Shown piece by piece: positions 53,847 through 63,700 of a stretch of DNA of 64,000 nucleotides. The stretch is taken from assembly GCF_014284475.1 (NCBI RefSeq), contig NZ_WJBC01000004.1, forward strand, positions 1-64,000. The letters are read 5' to 3'. How positions within the stretch are numbered: the stretch's first letter is position 1; the number at the start of each line of letters is the position of its first letter. This DNA comes from Acetobacterium fimetarium. Its GTDB lineage: Bacteria > Bacillota > Clostridia > Eubacteriales > Eubacteriaceae. The notes under the pieces are model-generated. The model had not been told where the DNA came from. It worked only from the letters and a program-made list of their open reading frames with translations, and did not search any database. Position numbers and translations under genes: made by a program.

Positions 53847-54824
53847 TCAAACATTATTTTTTTTCGCCATAAAATGTCGATACGCTGCGCCTTCGAGATT
53901 GTCATAATCACATACCATGAAGCTGTCTTCTCCGGTTATTTTTAAAATATTCAACAGCAGTAATGCGCCGGCAAGAATAATGTCAGCCCGCTTCGCTTCC
54001 AAACCGACAATTGTTTTTCGTTCCTGAATGGTTTGGCCGGCCAACTTGTCAATCATCGCTTCAAGTTCAGCTTTCGTAATCATGCTCTTATGGACCATTT
54101 CGCTGTCATAGGTCTTTAATTCCTGTTTGATGGTTGAAAGACTCGTCGCTGTTCCGCCGATGCCAATCAGTTTGTATGGTTTTTTCGGGAGAAAATTTTC
54201 AGTTCTTTGCTGAAACTCAGAATAAATCCGTTCGTTGAGTCGTTCCAGTTCCTGAAGCGTCGGCGGATCTGAAATTAAATACTCTTCCGTACACCGAACA
54301 CAGCCCAGGTTGATGCTCATCATTTTTTTTATTTCATTCTTTTCGCCGTAGATAAGCTCAGTGCTGCCCCCACCAATATCAAAAATAAGAATCTTTTCAT
54401 CAAAACACTGGGACACACCAACAAAACCAAGTTCAGCTTCTTCTTCGCCGGCAATTATTTCAATATCGAATCCCAGCTTTTCTTTAATAAAAGCGACGTA
54501 GTCTTCTGCGTTTTGGGCATCCCGCATTGCACTGGTTCCGAACAGATAGAATCCTTTAACTGCATAATCCTCGGCAATACTTTTGAATTCTTCCAGGGCT
54601 TCATAATTCCGTTTTTGGGCATCTGGATGCAGATGGCCGGTTTTGTTCACATCCTGTCCCATTCTTGTGTAGCGAACCGACTTATTGACCCGAATCAGCT
54701 GGCCATCGTCATCTCTAAAGATCAGCATTCGCGTTGAATTCGTGCCAATATCAATTACCGCCATATGCTGTTTTTCATTTTTTGGTTTAAGCTCTGCATT
54801 ATTATCGTTCAACTGTATGCCCAT
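53847..54824 (-). CDS. Exopolyphosphatase / pppGpp phosphatase (Ppx/GppA)
   Basis: A Ppx/GppA family phosphohydrolase of about 325 residues with the single sugar-kinase/Hsp70-like domain. The phosphate-binding loop AVIDIGTNSTRMLIF is near residue 22, the catalytic Glu lies in AGEEEAELGFVGV near 129, and LIFDIGGGSTELIYG near 142 is the second loop. ATG 54824 is taken as the likely start, although the Shine-Dalgarno sequence is weak; a start at 54857 (TTG) or 54764 (ATG) is also possible. It breaks polyphosphate or pppGpp. It follows divIC, as often in Firmicutes. Confidence 0.9.
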   Translation of the reverse strand: MGIQLNDNNAELKPKNEKQHMAVIDIGTNSTRMLIFRDDDGQLIRVNKSVRYTRMGQDVNKTGHLHPDAQKRNYEALEEFKSIAEDYAVKGFYLFGTSAMRDAQNAEDYVAFIKEKLGFDIEIIAGEEEAELGFVGVSQCFDEKILIFDIGGGSTELIYGEKNEIKKMMSINLGCVRCTEEYLISDPPTLQELERLNERIYSEFQQRTENFLPKKPYKLIGIGGTATSLSTIKQELKTYDSEMVHKSMITKAELEAMIDKLAGQTIQERKTIVGLEAKRADIILAGALLLLNILKITGEDSFMVCDYDNLEGAAYRHFMAKKNNV

Positions 54825-54840
54825 CACTTTCTCTGGTTTC

Positions 54841-55134
54841 TTACTGCGTTTCCACAATCACAATGGTCTCGTCCGGATAGTATAAGCCCAGATATTTGCG
54901 AGCAAAATACTCCACATAGAATTTGCTGTCCATCTGTTTGACTTGTACATCCAGTTGATTGCTTCTGACTTTTTCGTTTTCTATCTGCTGTGCAAGATCG
55001 GTTTTCTGCACTTCCAGTTCATTGATCTTCATCGCATTGCCGACAAAGAGCGAAATAATAAAACCCACGATGCATACGACAATCAGTAGCCTCAGAAGAC
55101 GTTGCTGAACAACTTTTCTTGTTCTTTCATTCAT
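54841..55134 (-). CDS. divIC: Septum formation initiator (DivIC/FtsB family)
   Basis: A 97-residue bitopic membrane protein: a basic N terminus (RTRKVVQQRLLRLL), one membrane helix at about 15-33, a coiled coil (INELEVQKTDLAQQIENEKVRSNQ) and the C-terminal FtsB-like YVEYFARKYLGLYYPDE. DivIC works with FtsL and DivIB at the division septum. It lies between rqcP and ppx in the usual order. Confidence 0.93.
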   Translation of the reverse strand: MNERTRKVVQQRLLRLLIVVCIVGFIISLFVGNAMKINELEVQKTDLAQQIENEKVRSNQLDVQVKQMDSKFYVEYFARKYLGLYYPDETIVIVETQ

Positions 55135-55163
55135 ATTCCATTCTCCACTTTGACTGCCGTCTT

Positions 55164-55403
55164 TTATAACTCACGATACATATCCGCTGCACGATCCTTG
55201 GGAGCATGCTCTAATATCTCCAGAACTTCAACCTTCTGTTCGCCATCTCCGTAGCGGATGGCAATAATATCGCCCACCTTCACCTGATCTCCAGGTTTGG
55301 CAACTTTGCCGTTAATGGAAATTCGCCCTCCGTCACAGGCATCTTTACCAACGGTTCTTCGTTTAATGATTCTGGCGTTTTTTAAAAATTTATCTATTCT
55401 CAT
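55164..55403 (-). CDS. rqcP: S4-domain protein RqcP
   Basis: A 79-residue S4 RNA-binding domain protein (RIDKFLKNARIIKRRTVGKDACDGGRISINGKVAKPGDQV). RqcP assists RqcH in adding alanine tails to stalled nascent chains on the 50S subunit during ribosome quality control. Size and position between hup/mazG and divIC match yabO of Bacillus. The sporulation genes yabP and yabQ, which usually follow, are absent here. Confidence 0.93.
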   Translation of the reverse strand: MRIDKFLKNARIIKRRTVGKDACDGGRISINGKVAKPGDQVKVGDIIAIRYGDGEQKVEVLEILEHAPKDRAADMYREL

Positions 55404-55509
55404 CTATCCCTCTATTATTCTAACTCAAAATTTTCATCTCAACCTTAAAAGCTGCCCACCTCGACACAATCAGATTTCCGACAAAGACCTGAAAGAATCC
55501 TATCCGTAC

Positions 55510-55543
55510 AAAAAACAAAAGCCAGAGCAATGCCCTGGCTTTT
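55510..55543 (-). terminator. Terminator after hup
   Basis: AAAAGCCAG and CTGGCTTTT form a 9-bp stem (55517-55543). The T-rich run TTTTGTTTTTTG follows on the minus strand, just after the HU stop. Confidence 0.85.
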
Positions 55544-55553
55544 GTATCGTTTC

Positions 55554-55832
55554 TTACTTATTATTTACTTCATCCTTAAAGCCTTTGCCTGCTTTAAAGC
55601 CAGGAGCTTTAGAGGCTGCTATTTCGATGGGTTCTTTTGTTCGTGGATTAAGACCGGTACGAGCCGCACGTTCTCTAACCTCGAAAGTTCCAAATCCAAC
55701 CAACGAAACCTTGTCTCCATTTTTCAAAGTTTCAACAACTGTGTCCAGAAAAGCACCTAGGGCTTTCTCTGAATCCTTTTTAGATAAACCTGATTTTTCT
55801 GCCATTTGGGCAATTAATTCTGATTTGTTCAT
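55554..55832 (-). CDS. hup: DNA-binding protein HU
   Basis: A 92-residue HU protein, which bends and compacts DNA. The N terminus MNKSELIAQMAEKSGLSKKD, the GFGTFEVRERAARTGLNPRTKEP beta-arm and the C-terminal PGFKAGKGFKDEVN are diagnostic. ATG 55832 is chosen because GGAGG stands 5 bases upstream; the longer reading MEEK... places that site inside the gene. It follows mazG and is terminated right after its stop, so it probably has its own promoter. Confidence 0.97.
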   Translation of the reverse strand: MNKSELIAQMAEKSGLSKKDSEKALGAFLDTVVETLKNGDKVSLVGFGTFEVRERAARTGLNPRTKEPIEIAASKAPGFKAGKGFKDEVNNK

Positions 55833-55935
55833 TTTTTCCTCCATCTGTTATTTTCCAGTATTCTATGTGATATATTATAAGCGCGTTCCTATGTAAATTA
55901 CAAGTTTTTTTTGATTTTTTCGGTTTTTTCCACTC

Positions 55936-57414
55936 TTAAAGCCCTTTTGCGCGATTCCAGGCCGCATCAAATTGATCAAAAGTATAGTCAGACAGACATT
56001 TTTTCTCTTGACTGGCCAATTTTTCCATCTGTTCAAAGCGCTGAATAAATTTCTGTGTCGCATTTCTTAAGCTGATTTCCGGTTGAATTTTAAGCAGACG
56101 GGCTACATTCACGACTGAAAAAAGCAAATCGCCCAATTCTTCCTCGATGTTCTCCGGGTCGTTTTTACTGAGCGCTTCCTGTAATTCCTCGGTCTCTTCA
56201 CCAATTTTTTTAAATGCCTGAGCTGCATTTTCCCAGTCAAAGCCGATTTTGGCCGCTTTTTTCTGAACCTTGCAAGCCTCCATTAAAGCCGGAAATGATC
56301 TTGGCAGTTTTTTCATTTCTGCGGAGATTCTATGGATATTGTCCTCTTCCGACAGCTCCAGCTCTCCTTTTTCCCGTCTTTTGATGGCATCCCAGTTTGT
56401 TTCAATCTCATCGGGATTGAATTCGGCCTTGTCAATGAATACATGGGGATGTCGCCGGATCATTTTTTCATTGATCCCGTTGATGACCTGATTCATGGAA
56501 AAACGGCTCTCTTCACTGGCAATTTCAGCATGAAAAACAATCTGAAATAATACGTCGCCTAATTCTTCAGCCAAATTATTCCAGTCCTGATTGTCAATCG
56601 CCTCCAGAACCTCATAACTTTCCTCCAGCAGATAATTTTTCAGGCTTTCATGCGTTTGGACGCGATCCCAGGAGCATCCGTCTTCACTCCGGAGTGTTTT
56701 CATGATATCAAGTGTCCCTTTAAATCCCAAATAAGCCTCTTTTTCCGCCGGAATATAGAGACTGGTAAGATGATTGATGGACTCAATCCGATCCAGCTCA
56801 TACAGGCAGATTTCCTGCACTATTTCCTGATCCGGGATTCCGGAATTGATCAGCAGAACCACTTTCTTTTCCGGATTGTACAACTCCATTAATCCCAGCT
56901 TCAATTCCGATGCCATATGTTTGTCAAAAACCTGGGTCACCAGAATCCCCTTCTGCGGATCCGGCGGATTCTTTATGCAATCAAAGGCATCCAGAATTTC
57001 GATGCCCTGGATCGGATCCTCTTCCAGCGCATTCATGGTGACATCCACGAAGCTCACGCCGGGATAGAGCCGATAACCAATCCCCTGATTTCTCGCTTTT
57101 TCAATGAGTTTTTCCACCGTTTTTTCTCCGAACAAAGGGTTTCCCGGAACGGCATAAACAATCGTTTCGCCGGTTTTTGCCACTGCTATCAGCTCATTGA
57201 CAATCTGATCATAGACTTTCTCAAACGATTCCTCTGTTTCATAATAATGATCGAAGCTTTCATAAACGATTCCTTCATCCCTGATGAAATCCATGACCGG
57301 ATGTATTTCTGTCCGAAAAAAATTCCGGTTTTTATTTTTTAATAAGTCGAGAGTTTCCAGTGTCATATGACCCGGACTCCCTGGGCCCAGGCCCACAATA
57401 TCGATTTGTGACAT
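55936..57414 (-). CDS. mazG: MazG pyrophosphohydrolase fused to tetrapyrrole methylase domain (YabN)
   Basis: A 492-residue fusion like Bacillus YabN. The N-terminal ~220 residues form a tetrapyrrole (corrin/porphyrin) methylase-like domain (IDIVGLGPGSPGHMTLETLDLL, YAVPGNPLFGEKTVE). Two MazG domains follow: EESYEVLEAIDNQDWNNLAEELGDVLFQIVFHAEIA near 265-300 and KIGEETEELQEALS ... EELGDLLFSVVNVARLL near 400-450, each with the EExxE and ExxD metal-binding patterns. MazG removes aberrant NTPs. It follows the murJ-like gene by about 17 bases. Confidence 0.95.
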   Translation of the reverse strand: MSQIDIVGLGPGSPGHMTLETLDLLKNKNRNFFRTEIHPVMDFIRDEGIVYESFDHYYETEESFEKVYDQIVNELIAVAKTGETIVYAVPGNPLFGEKTVEKLIEKARNQGIGYRLYPGVSFVDVTMNALEEDPIQGIEILDAFDCIKNPPDPQKGILVTQVFDKHMASELKLGLMELYNPEKKVVLLINSGIPDQEIVQEICLYELDRIESINHLTSLYIPAEKEAYLGFKGTLDIMKTLRSEDGCSWDRVQTHESLKNYLLEESYEVLEAIDNQDWNNLAEELGDVLFQIVFHAEIASEESRFSMNQVINGINEKMIRRHPHVFIDKAEFNPDEIETNWDAIKRREKGELELSEEDNIHRISAEMKKLPRSFPALMEACKVQKKAAKIGFDWENAAQAFKKIGEETEELQEALSKNDPENIEEELGDLLFSVVNVARLLKIQPEISLRNATQKFIQRFEQMEKLASQEKKCLSDYTFDQFDAAWNRAKGL

Positions 57415-57431
57415 ACTCTAACTATCCTTTC

Positions 57432-59069
57432 TTAATCATTTCTGCGATGATGTCTGCTTTTTCGCCCCGGAAAAAGTCCGTTGATGCGATGATAACCGAT
57501 TAACAATTTCCGGCTTCCCGGGAGAACGCGTATCTCATCTTCTGTAATCCCTTTTATGGCGATCATGATAACCGCATAGACCAAGACGCCAACAATCATC
57601 GCCGCCAGAATCCCGATAAATCCACCTAAAACAGAGGTTACCCCGTGATAGGTAAAATAAGTGAGCAATCCCATGATGGCTGAAGCGAACAGCGGCTTGA
57701 TGAAAATATGAAAAAAGTCCAACCTTATTTTTGTAAACCGTTTGACCGAATAGTAGTTCGCAATTGCCAGATAAGCAAAAGTGATGATGCTGCTTACGAC
57801 AATCCCCTGGATGTTAATCGACGGGATCGAGAGAAACACCCAGCCCGTGACGAAACGGATGACAATCGCAACACCAAGGTTAATCAGCGGAATCCGAAAG
57901 CGGTCAATGGATTGCAGAATACTCTGAAAAGTATTCGACAGCATCATGAAAATGGTCGCATAGGAGAAGGTGCTTAAAATCGCGCCCCCATAAGGCGATC
58001 CCGGAAAAAGCAGGTCAAATATGCCATAGGAAAGAACCGATAAACCGATGCATGAAGGAAATGCCACCAATAAAACAATCCGAATGGACAGGATAATTTT
58101 CTGGTTCATTTCCTTTCGTTCTCTTCGCGCAAAGGATTCGGAAATCGTCGGGATCATCGCTACTGCCAGATTTCCGCTGATAATCAGAGGAATACCAATT
58201 AGCATATCGGCATTGGTGTAATCCCCGAACATCATGGTCGCCGTCACTTCATTAAAGCCGGCAACGCCAAGACGGGAAACGTAAATAAAGGAGTCAATGA
58301 TTGAAAACATTGAAACCAACGCTGAAGTCAGTGTTACCGGAATGGCGATGATGACCAGTCTTTTCAGGAGTGATCCATTGGTTCGCTGTCGCCTTCTTGT
58401 TCGGGTTTTTAATAACTGTTTGTTTTGGGAGGTAAAGCCATGATATAGATAACCGAGCAGGATGGCGGCCACAATTCCGCCTGCCGTAGCGCCAAAAACA
58501 GCACCGCCGACACCCAGTCCGATGCCAAAACTACTGGCAAAAACCCAGCATAAAAGCACCCCCAGAAAGACCCGAATAATCTGTTCAACAATCTGGGAAA
58601 TAGCGGTCGGTGTCATGATTTGAAAGCCCTGAAAAAAGCCCCGATAGGCAGCACAGATCGATATGAAAAAGGGCGATAATGCAATTGCCACGATCGCAGG
58701 GTAGCTTTCGGCTGTCCAGTTTGCCGTTTCGATAATCCACTCGGCGCCGAAAAACAGGAATAGACTTGACGCCACTCCCATCAGAATCAGAATTGCTAGC
58801 GAAATTTTAAACACCCGATGTGCCGTCGCATATTCATTCTTTGCTATATTTTCAGAAACCATTTTAGAAATTGCCACCGGCAAACCAATCGTCGAAATCA
58901 TTAACAGCAAATTGTAAATGTTTGTGACATTGCCATAGATTCCAATCCCGTAGCTTCCAACCAGCTGATATAAAGGTATTTTGAAAAAGAGGCCTAACAG
59001 CCGGGATAAGATACCGGCGGCTGCTAAGATACTGGCGCCCTTTAAAAAACTTGATGATCGATCAGACAT
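57432..59069 (-). CDS. Polysaccharide exporter / lipid flippase (SpoVB/MurJ family)
   Basis: A 545-residue membrane protein with about 14 predicted helices of the MOP superfamily, closest to SpoVB/YtgP-MurJ proteins. The N-terminal KGASILAAAGILSRLLGLFFKIPLYQLVGSYGIGIY and the ARRERKEMNQKII loop are typical. It probably flips lipid II or another lipid-linked sugar. In Bacillus, spoVB occupies this place between spoVT and yabN. Here spoVT is missing, so a housekeeping cell-wall role is more likely than a sporulation role. The protein ends in a basic tail. Confidence 0.9.
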   Translation of the reverse strand: MSDRSSSFLKGASILAAAGILSRLLGLFFKIPLYQLVGSYGIGIYGNVTNIYNLLLMISTIGLPVAISKMVSENIAKNEYATAHRVFKISLAILILMGVASSLFLFFGAEWIIETANWTAESYPAIVAIALSPFFISICAAYRGFFQGFQIMTPTAISQIVEQIIRVFLGVLLCWVFASSFGIGLGVGGAVFGATAGGIVAAILLGYLYHGFTSQNKQLLKTRTRRRQRTNGSLLKRLVIIAIPVTLTSALVSMFSIIDSFIYVSRLGVAGFNEVTATMMFGDYTNADMLIGIPLIISGNLAVAMIPTISESFARRERKEMNQKIILSIRIVLLVAFPSCIGLSVLSYGIFDLLFPGSPYGGAILSTFSYATIFMMLSNTFQSILQSIDRFRIPLINLGVAIVIRFVTGWVFLSIPSINIQGIVVSSIITFAYLAIANYYSVKRFTKIRLDFFHIFIKPLFASAIMGLLTYFTYHGVTSVLGGFIGILAAMIVGVLVYAVIMIAIKGITEDEIRVLPGSRKLLIGYHRINGLFPGRKSRHHRRND

Positions 59070-59161
59070 AGAAAAACCTCATTAATTTTTTTCTGCGGAT
59101 GCCAATGATTGCATTCTTATTTTGCAGATTTTTTTATTATATCCTTAACGCCGTTTCAACG

Positions 59162-59194
59162 CAATCAAAAAGCACTGAAATTCAGTGCTTTTTG
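59162..59194. terminator. Bidirectional terminator between prsA and the flippase gene
   Basis: AGCACTGAA and TTCAGTGCT form a 9-bp stem with A's on one side and T's on the other (59166-59194), just after the prsA stop. It separates prsA from the following flippase gene. Confidence 0.9.
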
Positions 59195-59227
59195 ACTGTT
59201 GAAAAACAATTATTAATATGCGTTTAG

Positions 59228-60721
59228 CTAGATTCTTTTTTCATAAACTTTTACGTTTAAGTCCTTTTTCAGTTGTTCAACATAGGTTTCGGCCGGATCG
59301 ACAATCTCATTAATCGTGATTTTCGATTTAGCCACCAGTTTGTTTTTTAGTTTGTCGTATTCATCCGAGACTTTGTCACTTTTCAAGGTTTCTGTAATTT
59401 CGTCCTTTTTATCTTCCAGTGATGCCACTTCGCCTGGTGTTTTGGCATAGACATAGATAACATGGTAGCCATAGTCCGATTTTACCGGTTCGCTGACTGT
59501 ATTAACCTCCATTTTAAAGGCTGTATCCGAAAATGCCGATACCATGGTGTTATAGGAAAATGCGCCCAGATCTGATGCATCTTCAACGCCATCAGTCGCT
59601 TTATATTTTGCCATCAGCGCATCAAACTCTTCAGCTGTTTTGATATTTTTTGCTTCTGCATAAATCTGATCGGCCAGCGCCTGATCCGATGTTAAAATAT
59701 GTTTTGCCGAAACGGTACTGGTATCATATGACTGTTTGTTTTCATCGTAGTACGTTTTGATTTCCTTGTCCGTTACTTTTATCGAGTCTTTCAGGCTTGC
59801 CTTAACCGCTGTAATCGTTGCAGAGGCTGTTGCTTCCTGCTTTTCAAACTCACGGTATTGAGCAATGGTGAGATATTTTGTATCCAGGAATTGCTGTAAT
59901 TGTTCATCTCCCTGAAGCATGTAGTTTAAGAACGCATCCTCGGTTTTAATAAAATTGTCAATATCGGTCTGCGCTGGCGTGATATTTTTTTCGCTGGCAT
60001 ATTGGGTCATCGCTTTTTGTTCCGCAATGGTGTTAAAAATCGTCTCATTAGTCGTCTTCATGGTTGCATCATCTGTCGCCAAGGCTTTCTGAGTTTGATA
60101 ATAGGTTGTTAATTCCTGATTAGCCAACTGATAGTTGTAAAGATCTTTTTTTATCTCTTCGTCGCCGATTTTTCCAACAACCGTATTCAGCTCTTTACTC
60201 GGATCCGCCTTTAAAGAGTTGGTATAATTCGTTTCCTGCGTACTTGAATAGCTATAATCAATAAGGAATGTCTTCATGAAAGCTTCAAAAGAGGTTGTAT
60301 CGGTATTGTAAGTTTTCAGAATGTTTGCATATTTTTCTTCGCCAAGTGTTGTTTTCAAGCTTGCAATCATGCTGTCGGTATTGGTCCCGATCGATGCTTC
60401 ATCAACAGTAACCCCATCCTTTTTCGCCTGCGCGGTCAGGGTATTGACACGTACCAGATCGTTTAAAATGTCCGTTTTCAGAGTTTTCAGTTCATCTCCG
60501 GTCGGGAAAGCTTTGCTGCTGGCATTGTAATACATCTGGTAATAAGCCATGTAATTATTAAAGCTTTCTTTCAGTATTGGGGTGCCGTCGATTTCCGCAA
60601 CCACCTGCTGTTTGTCCTTCTCAGGATTGACCTGAACCACACTGCATCCTCCGGCCAGCAAACTGATGAGCACAACGCCGATCAGCAGCAGGGACACGCT
60701 TCCAAATCTTTTCTTTTCCAT
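59228..60721 (-). CDS. prsA: Foldase lipoprotein PrsA-like (peptidylprolyl isomerase)
   Basis: A 497-residue secreted foldase. The N terminus is a lipoprotein signal (LLLIGVVLISLLAGGCS) with the lipobox Cys near 26. Two N-terminal SurA-like helical regions and linkers of high Thr/Asp content follow. A parvulin domain at about 335-425 (VSAKHILTSDQALADQIYAEA ... DLGAFSYNTMV ... VSEPVKSDYGYHVIYV) provides prolyl isomerisation. It probably helps exported proteins fold outside the membrane. It follows mfd by about 60 bases, the same order as in related Clostridia. Confidence 0.92.
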   Translation of the reverse strand: MEKKRFGSVSLLLIGVVLISLLAGGCSVVQVNPEKDKQQVVAEIDGTPILKESFNNYMAYYQMYYNASSKAFPTGDELKTLKTDILNDLVRVNTLTAQAKKDGVTVDEASIGTNTDSMIASLKTTLGEEKYANILKTYNTDTTSFEAFMKTFLIDYSYSSTQETNYTNSLKADPSKELNTVVGKIGDEEIKKDLYNYQLANQELTTYYQTQKALATDDATMKTTNETIFNTIAEQKAMTQYASEKNITPAQTDIDNFIKTEDAFLNYMLQGDEQLQQFLDTKYLTIAQYREFEKQEATASATITAVKASLKDSIKVTDKEIKTYYDENKQSYDTSTVSAKHILTSDQALADQIYAEAKNIKTAEEFDALMAKYKATDGVEDASDLGAFSYNTMVSAFSDTAFKMEVNTVSEPVKSDYGYHVIYVYAKTPGEVASLEDKKDEITETLKSDKVSDEYDKLKNKLVAKSKITINEIVDPAETYVEQLKKDLNVKVYEKRI

Positions 60722-60783
60722 ATAGTTCTCCTTAATTTTATTATAATCTTGCCTAGTTTAACATAAAACAACAACTTTTTTCC

Positions 60784-63700
60784 TTAATTCTTTTCCGAAA
60801 CCAGTGCTGCCAGAATTTTTCCCAGCTCATTCAAATAGGTCTGGTCCTTTTCATGTTTCAGCACAATCCGCCAGCGTATCTGGTCACCTTTTCCGGCATT
60901 GAATTTGATTTTGTATTCATCAAAAAGCCGCTTCATTAATTCCGGAGCCGGAATCGGGATCTCTCTTTTATTATCAAATGTGAATAAAACACTGCTCCCT
61001 CTTTCGCGAATTTCAGTCATTCCCAGTGATCTTCCCAAATGCTTGATCATGGCCAGTGCCATCAGATTATATACCCCATCCGGGATTTCTCCAAAGCGGT
61101 CCAGCAGCTCATCTTCCAGATCATTATAATCATCCTGCGATTTAACATAAGACAATTTTTTATAGATATCGTACTTCAGCTCTTCATCCGATATGTATCT
61201 TTCCGGAATATAGCTGCTGACATTTAAATTAATGATCAGTTCACTGGTTGCGAACGCCGTCTTCTTGCCCAAACGCTCATTGACTGCCTCATCAAGAATT
61301 CGACAATACAGTTCATAGCCGATCGTCGCCAGATTCCCGGATTGGGCCGATCCCAGAATATTGCCGGCACCCCTGATTTCCAGATCCCGCAGCGCAATTT
61401 TGAATCCCGAACCGAAGGCCGTAAAATCCTTGATCGCCTTTAAACGCTTCTGCGAAAGTTCTGAAAGCACTTTGGGACGATGGGTCACGTACGTGTAGCC
61501 CTGAACATTGGACCGTCCAACCCGGCCGCGCAGTTGGTATAATTGTGAAAGGCCCATGTAATCGCCATTGTCGATAATCAGGGTGTTTGCATTTTTAATA
61601 TCCAGTCCCGACTCGATAATGGTGGTGGTCACCAGAATATCATAATTGTATTCCAGAAAATCCAGCATGATGTCTTCCAGTTCTGATCCCGTCATTCGTC
61701 CGTGCGCCACCAGAATTCGGGCGTCCGGGACCAGTTTCTGGATCTTTCTGGCAACTTCAAAGATATCATGGATCCGGTTGTGGACAAAATAAACCTGTCC
61801 ATTTCTTGCCAGCTCCCGCTCAATCGCATCTTTGACAATAGCGTCATTGAACTCCATGACATAAGTCAGGACCGGTCGGCGGCCTGCCGGTGGTTCATCG
61901 ATGATGCTCATATCCCGCACCCCGATCATCGACATATGCAGCGTTCGCGGAATCGGGGTTGCGCTCAGCGTCAGGACGTCAACATTCTCTTTCAACTGCT
62001 TGATCCGCTCTTTATGACCGACCCCAAACCGCTGTTCTTCGTCAACCACCAGGAGCCCCAGATCTTTGAATTTCACGTCTTTTGATAACAGGCGATGGGT
62101 TCCGATAACCAGATCAATCTGACCCGCCGCCAATTCTTTGATTGTCTTTTCCTGCTCTGTTTTTGTTCTGAAACGGCTGAGGACGCCAACGCTCACCGGA
62201 TACTTTTTGAACCGGTCCATGACCGTCTGGTAATGCTGCTGCGCCAGAATCGTTGTCGGCACCAGAAAAGCGACCTGTTTTCCTTCCATCACCGCTTTGA
62301 AGATGGCCCTCAGTGCAACCTCCGTCTTGCCGTAACCGACATCTCCGCAGAGCAGCCGATCCATGGGGCGGGTCGACTCCATATCCGCCTTGATTTCTTC
62401 CACGGCCTGGAGCTGGTCATTGGTTTCTTCATGGGGAAATGATTCCTCAAACTCCCGCTGCCAGTTGGAATCCGGTCCAAAGGCGTAACCTTTCAGGTTT
62501 TGCCTTTGGGCATAGAGCGTAATCAGTTCATCTGCCATCTCCGCAACTGCAGCCTTGACGCGTGACTTTGATTTGCTCCAGTCGTTGGTTCCCAGTTGAT
62601 TGATCTTCGGTTTTTTCTCACCCGTGCCGACGTATACCTGAATGGCATCCATCTGATCCACCGGGCAGTAAAAACGGGCATCGTTGGCGTATTCAATCAC
62701 CATCAGATCTTTTCTGGTTTCATCAATTTTCAGCTGTTCAATGCCACGGTAGATCCCAATTCCATGGGTATCATGAACGACAAAGTCGCCCTGGTTGAGT
62801 TGGGTGAAAGAATCGATCTTTCGCCCTTTTTTCTTTCTTCTTTTTTTATCCCGGCCGGATTCCTTGATGATTTCACTTTGATTGACACAGACCAGTCTTT
62901 CCTCCGGCATTTCAAAGCCACTGTTGATTTCCCCAATGACAAGCTGAATGCCCGGCATCACGTCTTTGGTAAAACGGTAAATTTCCGCTTCTGTCAGCAG
63001 TTTTTCGATTTTTTGTAAACCGGCTTCATCCCGGGCCCGCAGCTGAATGATGGCATTCTTTGCAAGCTGTTTTTGAATAAACGCAACAAACAGAGGCCAC
63101 TGACCTAAAAACGAATCGTTGTCCTTTACCCCCATATCCAGCGTGATTCCCTTTTTTCCCCGGGAGGTGAATAAATGATATTTCAGCTGAGTCTGTTTTT
63201 CTACCGCCTTCTCGATTTTCGAAAAAGAATAGAATTTATTCTTTTCTTCCGGCAACATCAAATAATCCTGCATCAGGGTTTCGAGATCACTGAACAGTTT
63301 TTTCTGAAAAACGCCTTCTGATTCTTTTATCCGCGGCGGCTCATCCCAAATGACGAGGCATTCTCCGATATAATCAAGCAGCGTCGCATCTGTTTTGATG
63401 AAGGCAAACAGTGTTTCGTCATGCGCAGTCGGGTCTTCACTCAGCCGCTCAATCAGTGCTGCATATTCTAGACTGTCACCATAGTTTTTTCTGATTTGCC
63501 TGAATGCCTTGCTCCGCTCGTCTTCATCAAGGATGATCTCACGCCCCGGCAGTATCTCTGCTTTTTCAAGATTATGCGTAGATAGCTGTGTCTGCGGATC
63601 AAAATGCCGGATCGACTCGATGGTGTCTCCGAAAAAATCAATCCGATAAGCCTGTTCGCCGGTGGGTGGAAAAACATCAATAATCCCGCCGCGATGGGCA

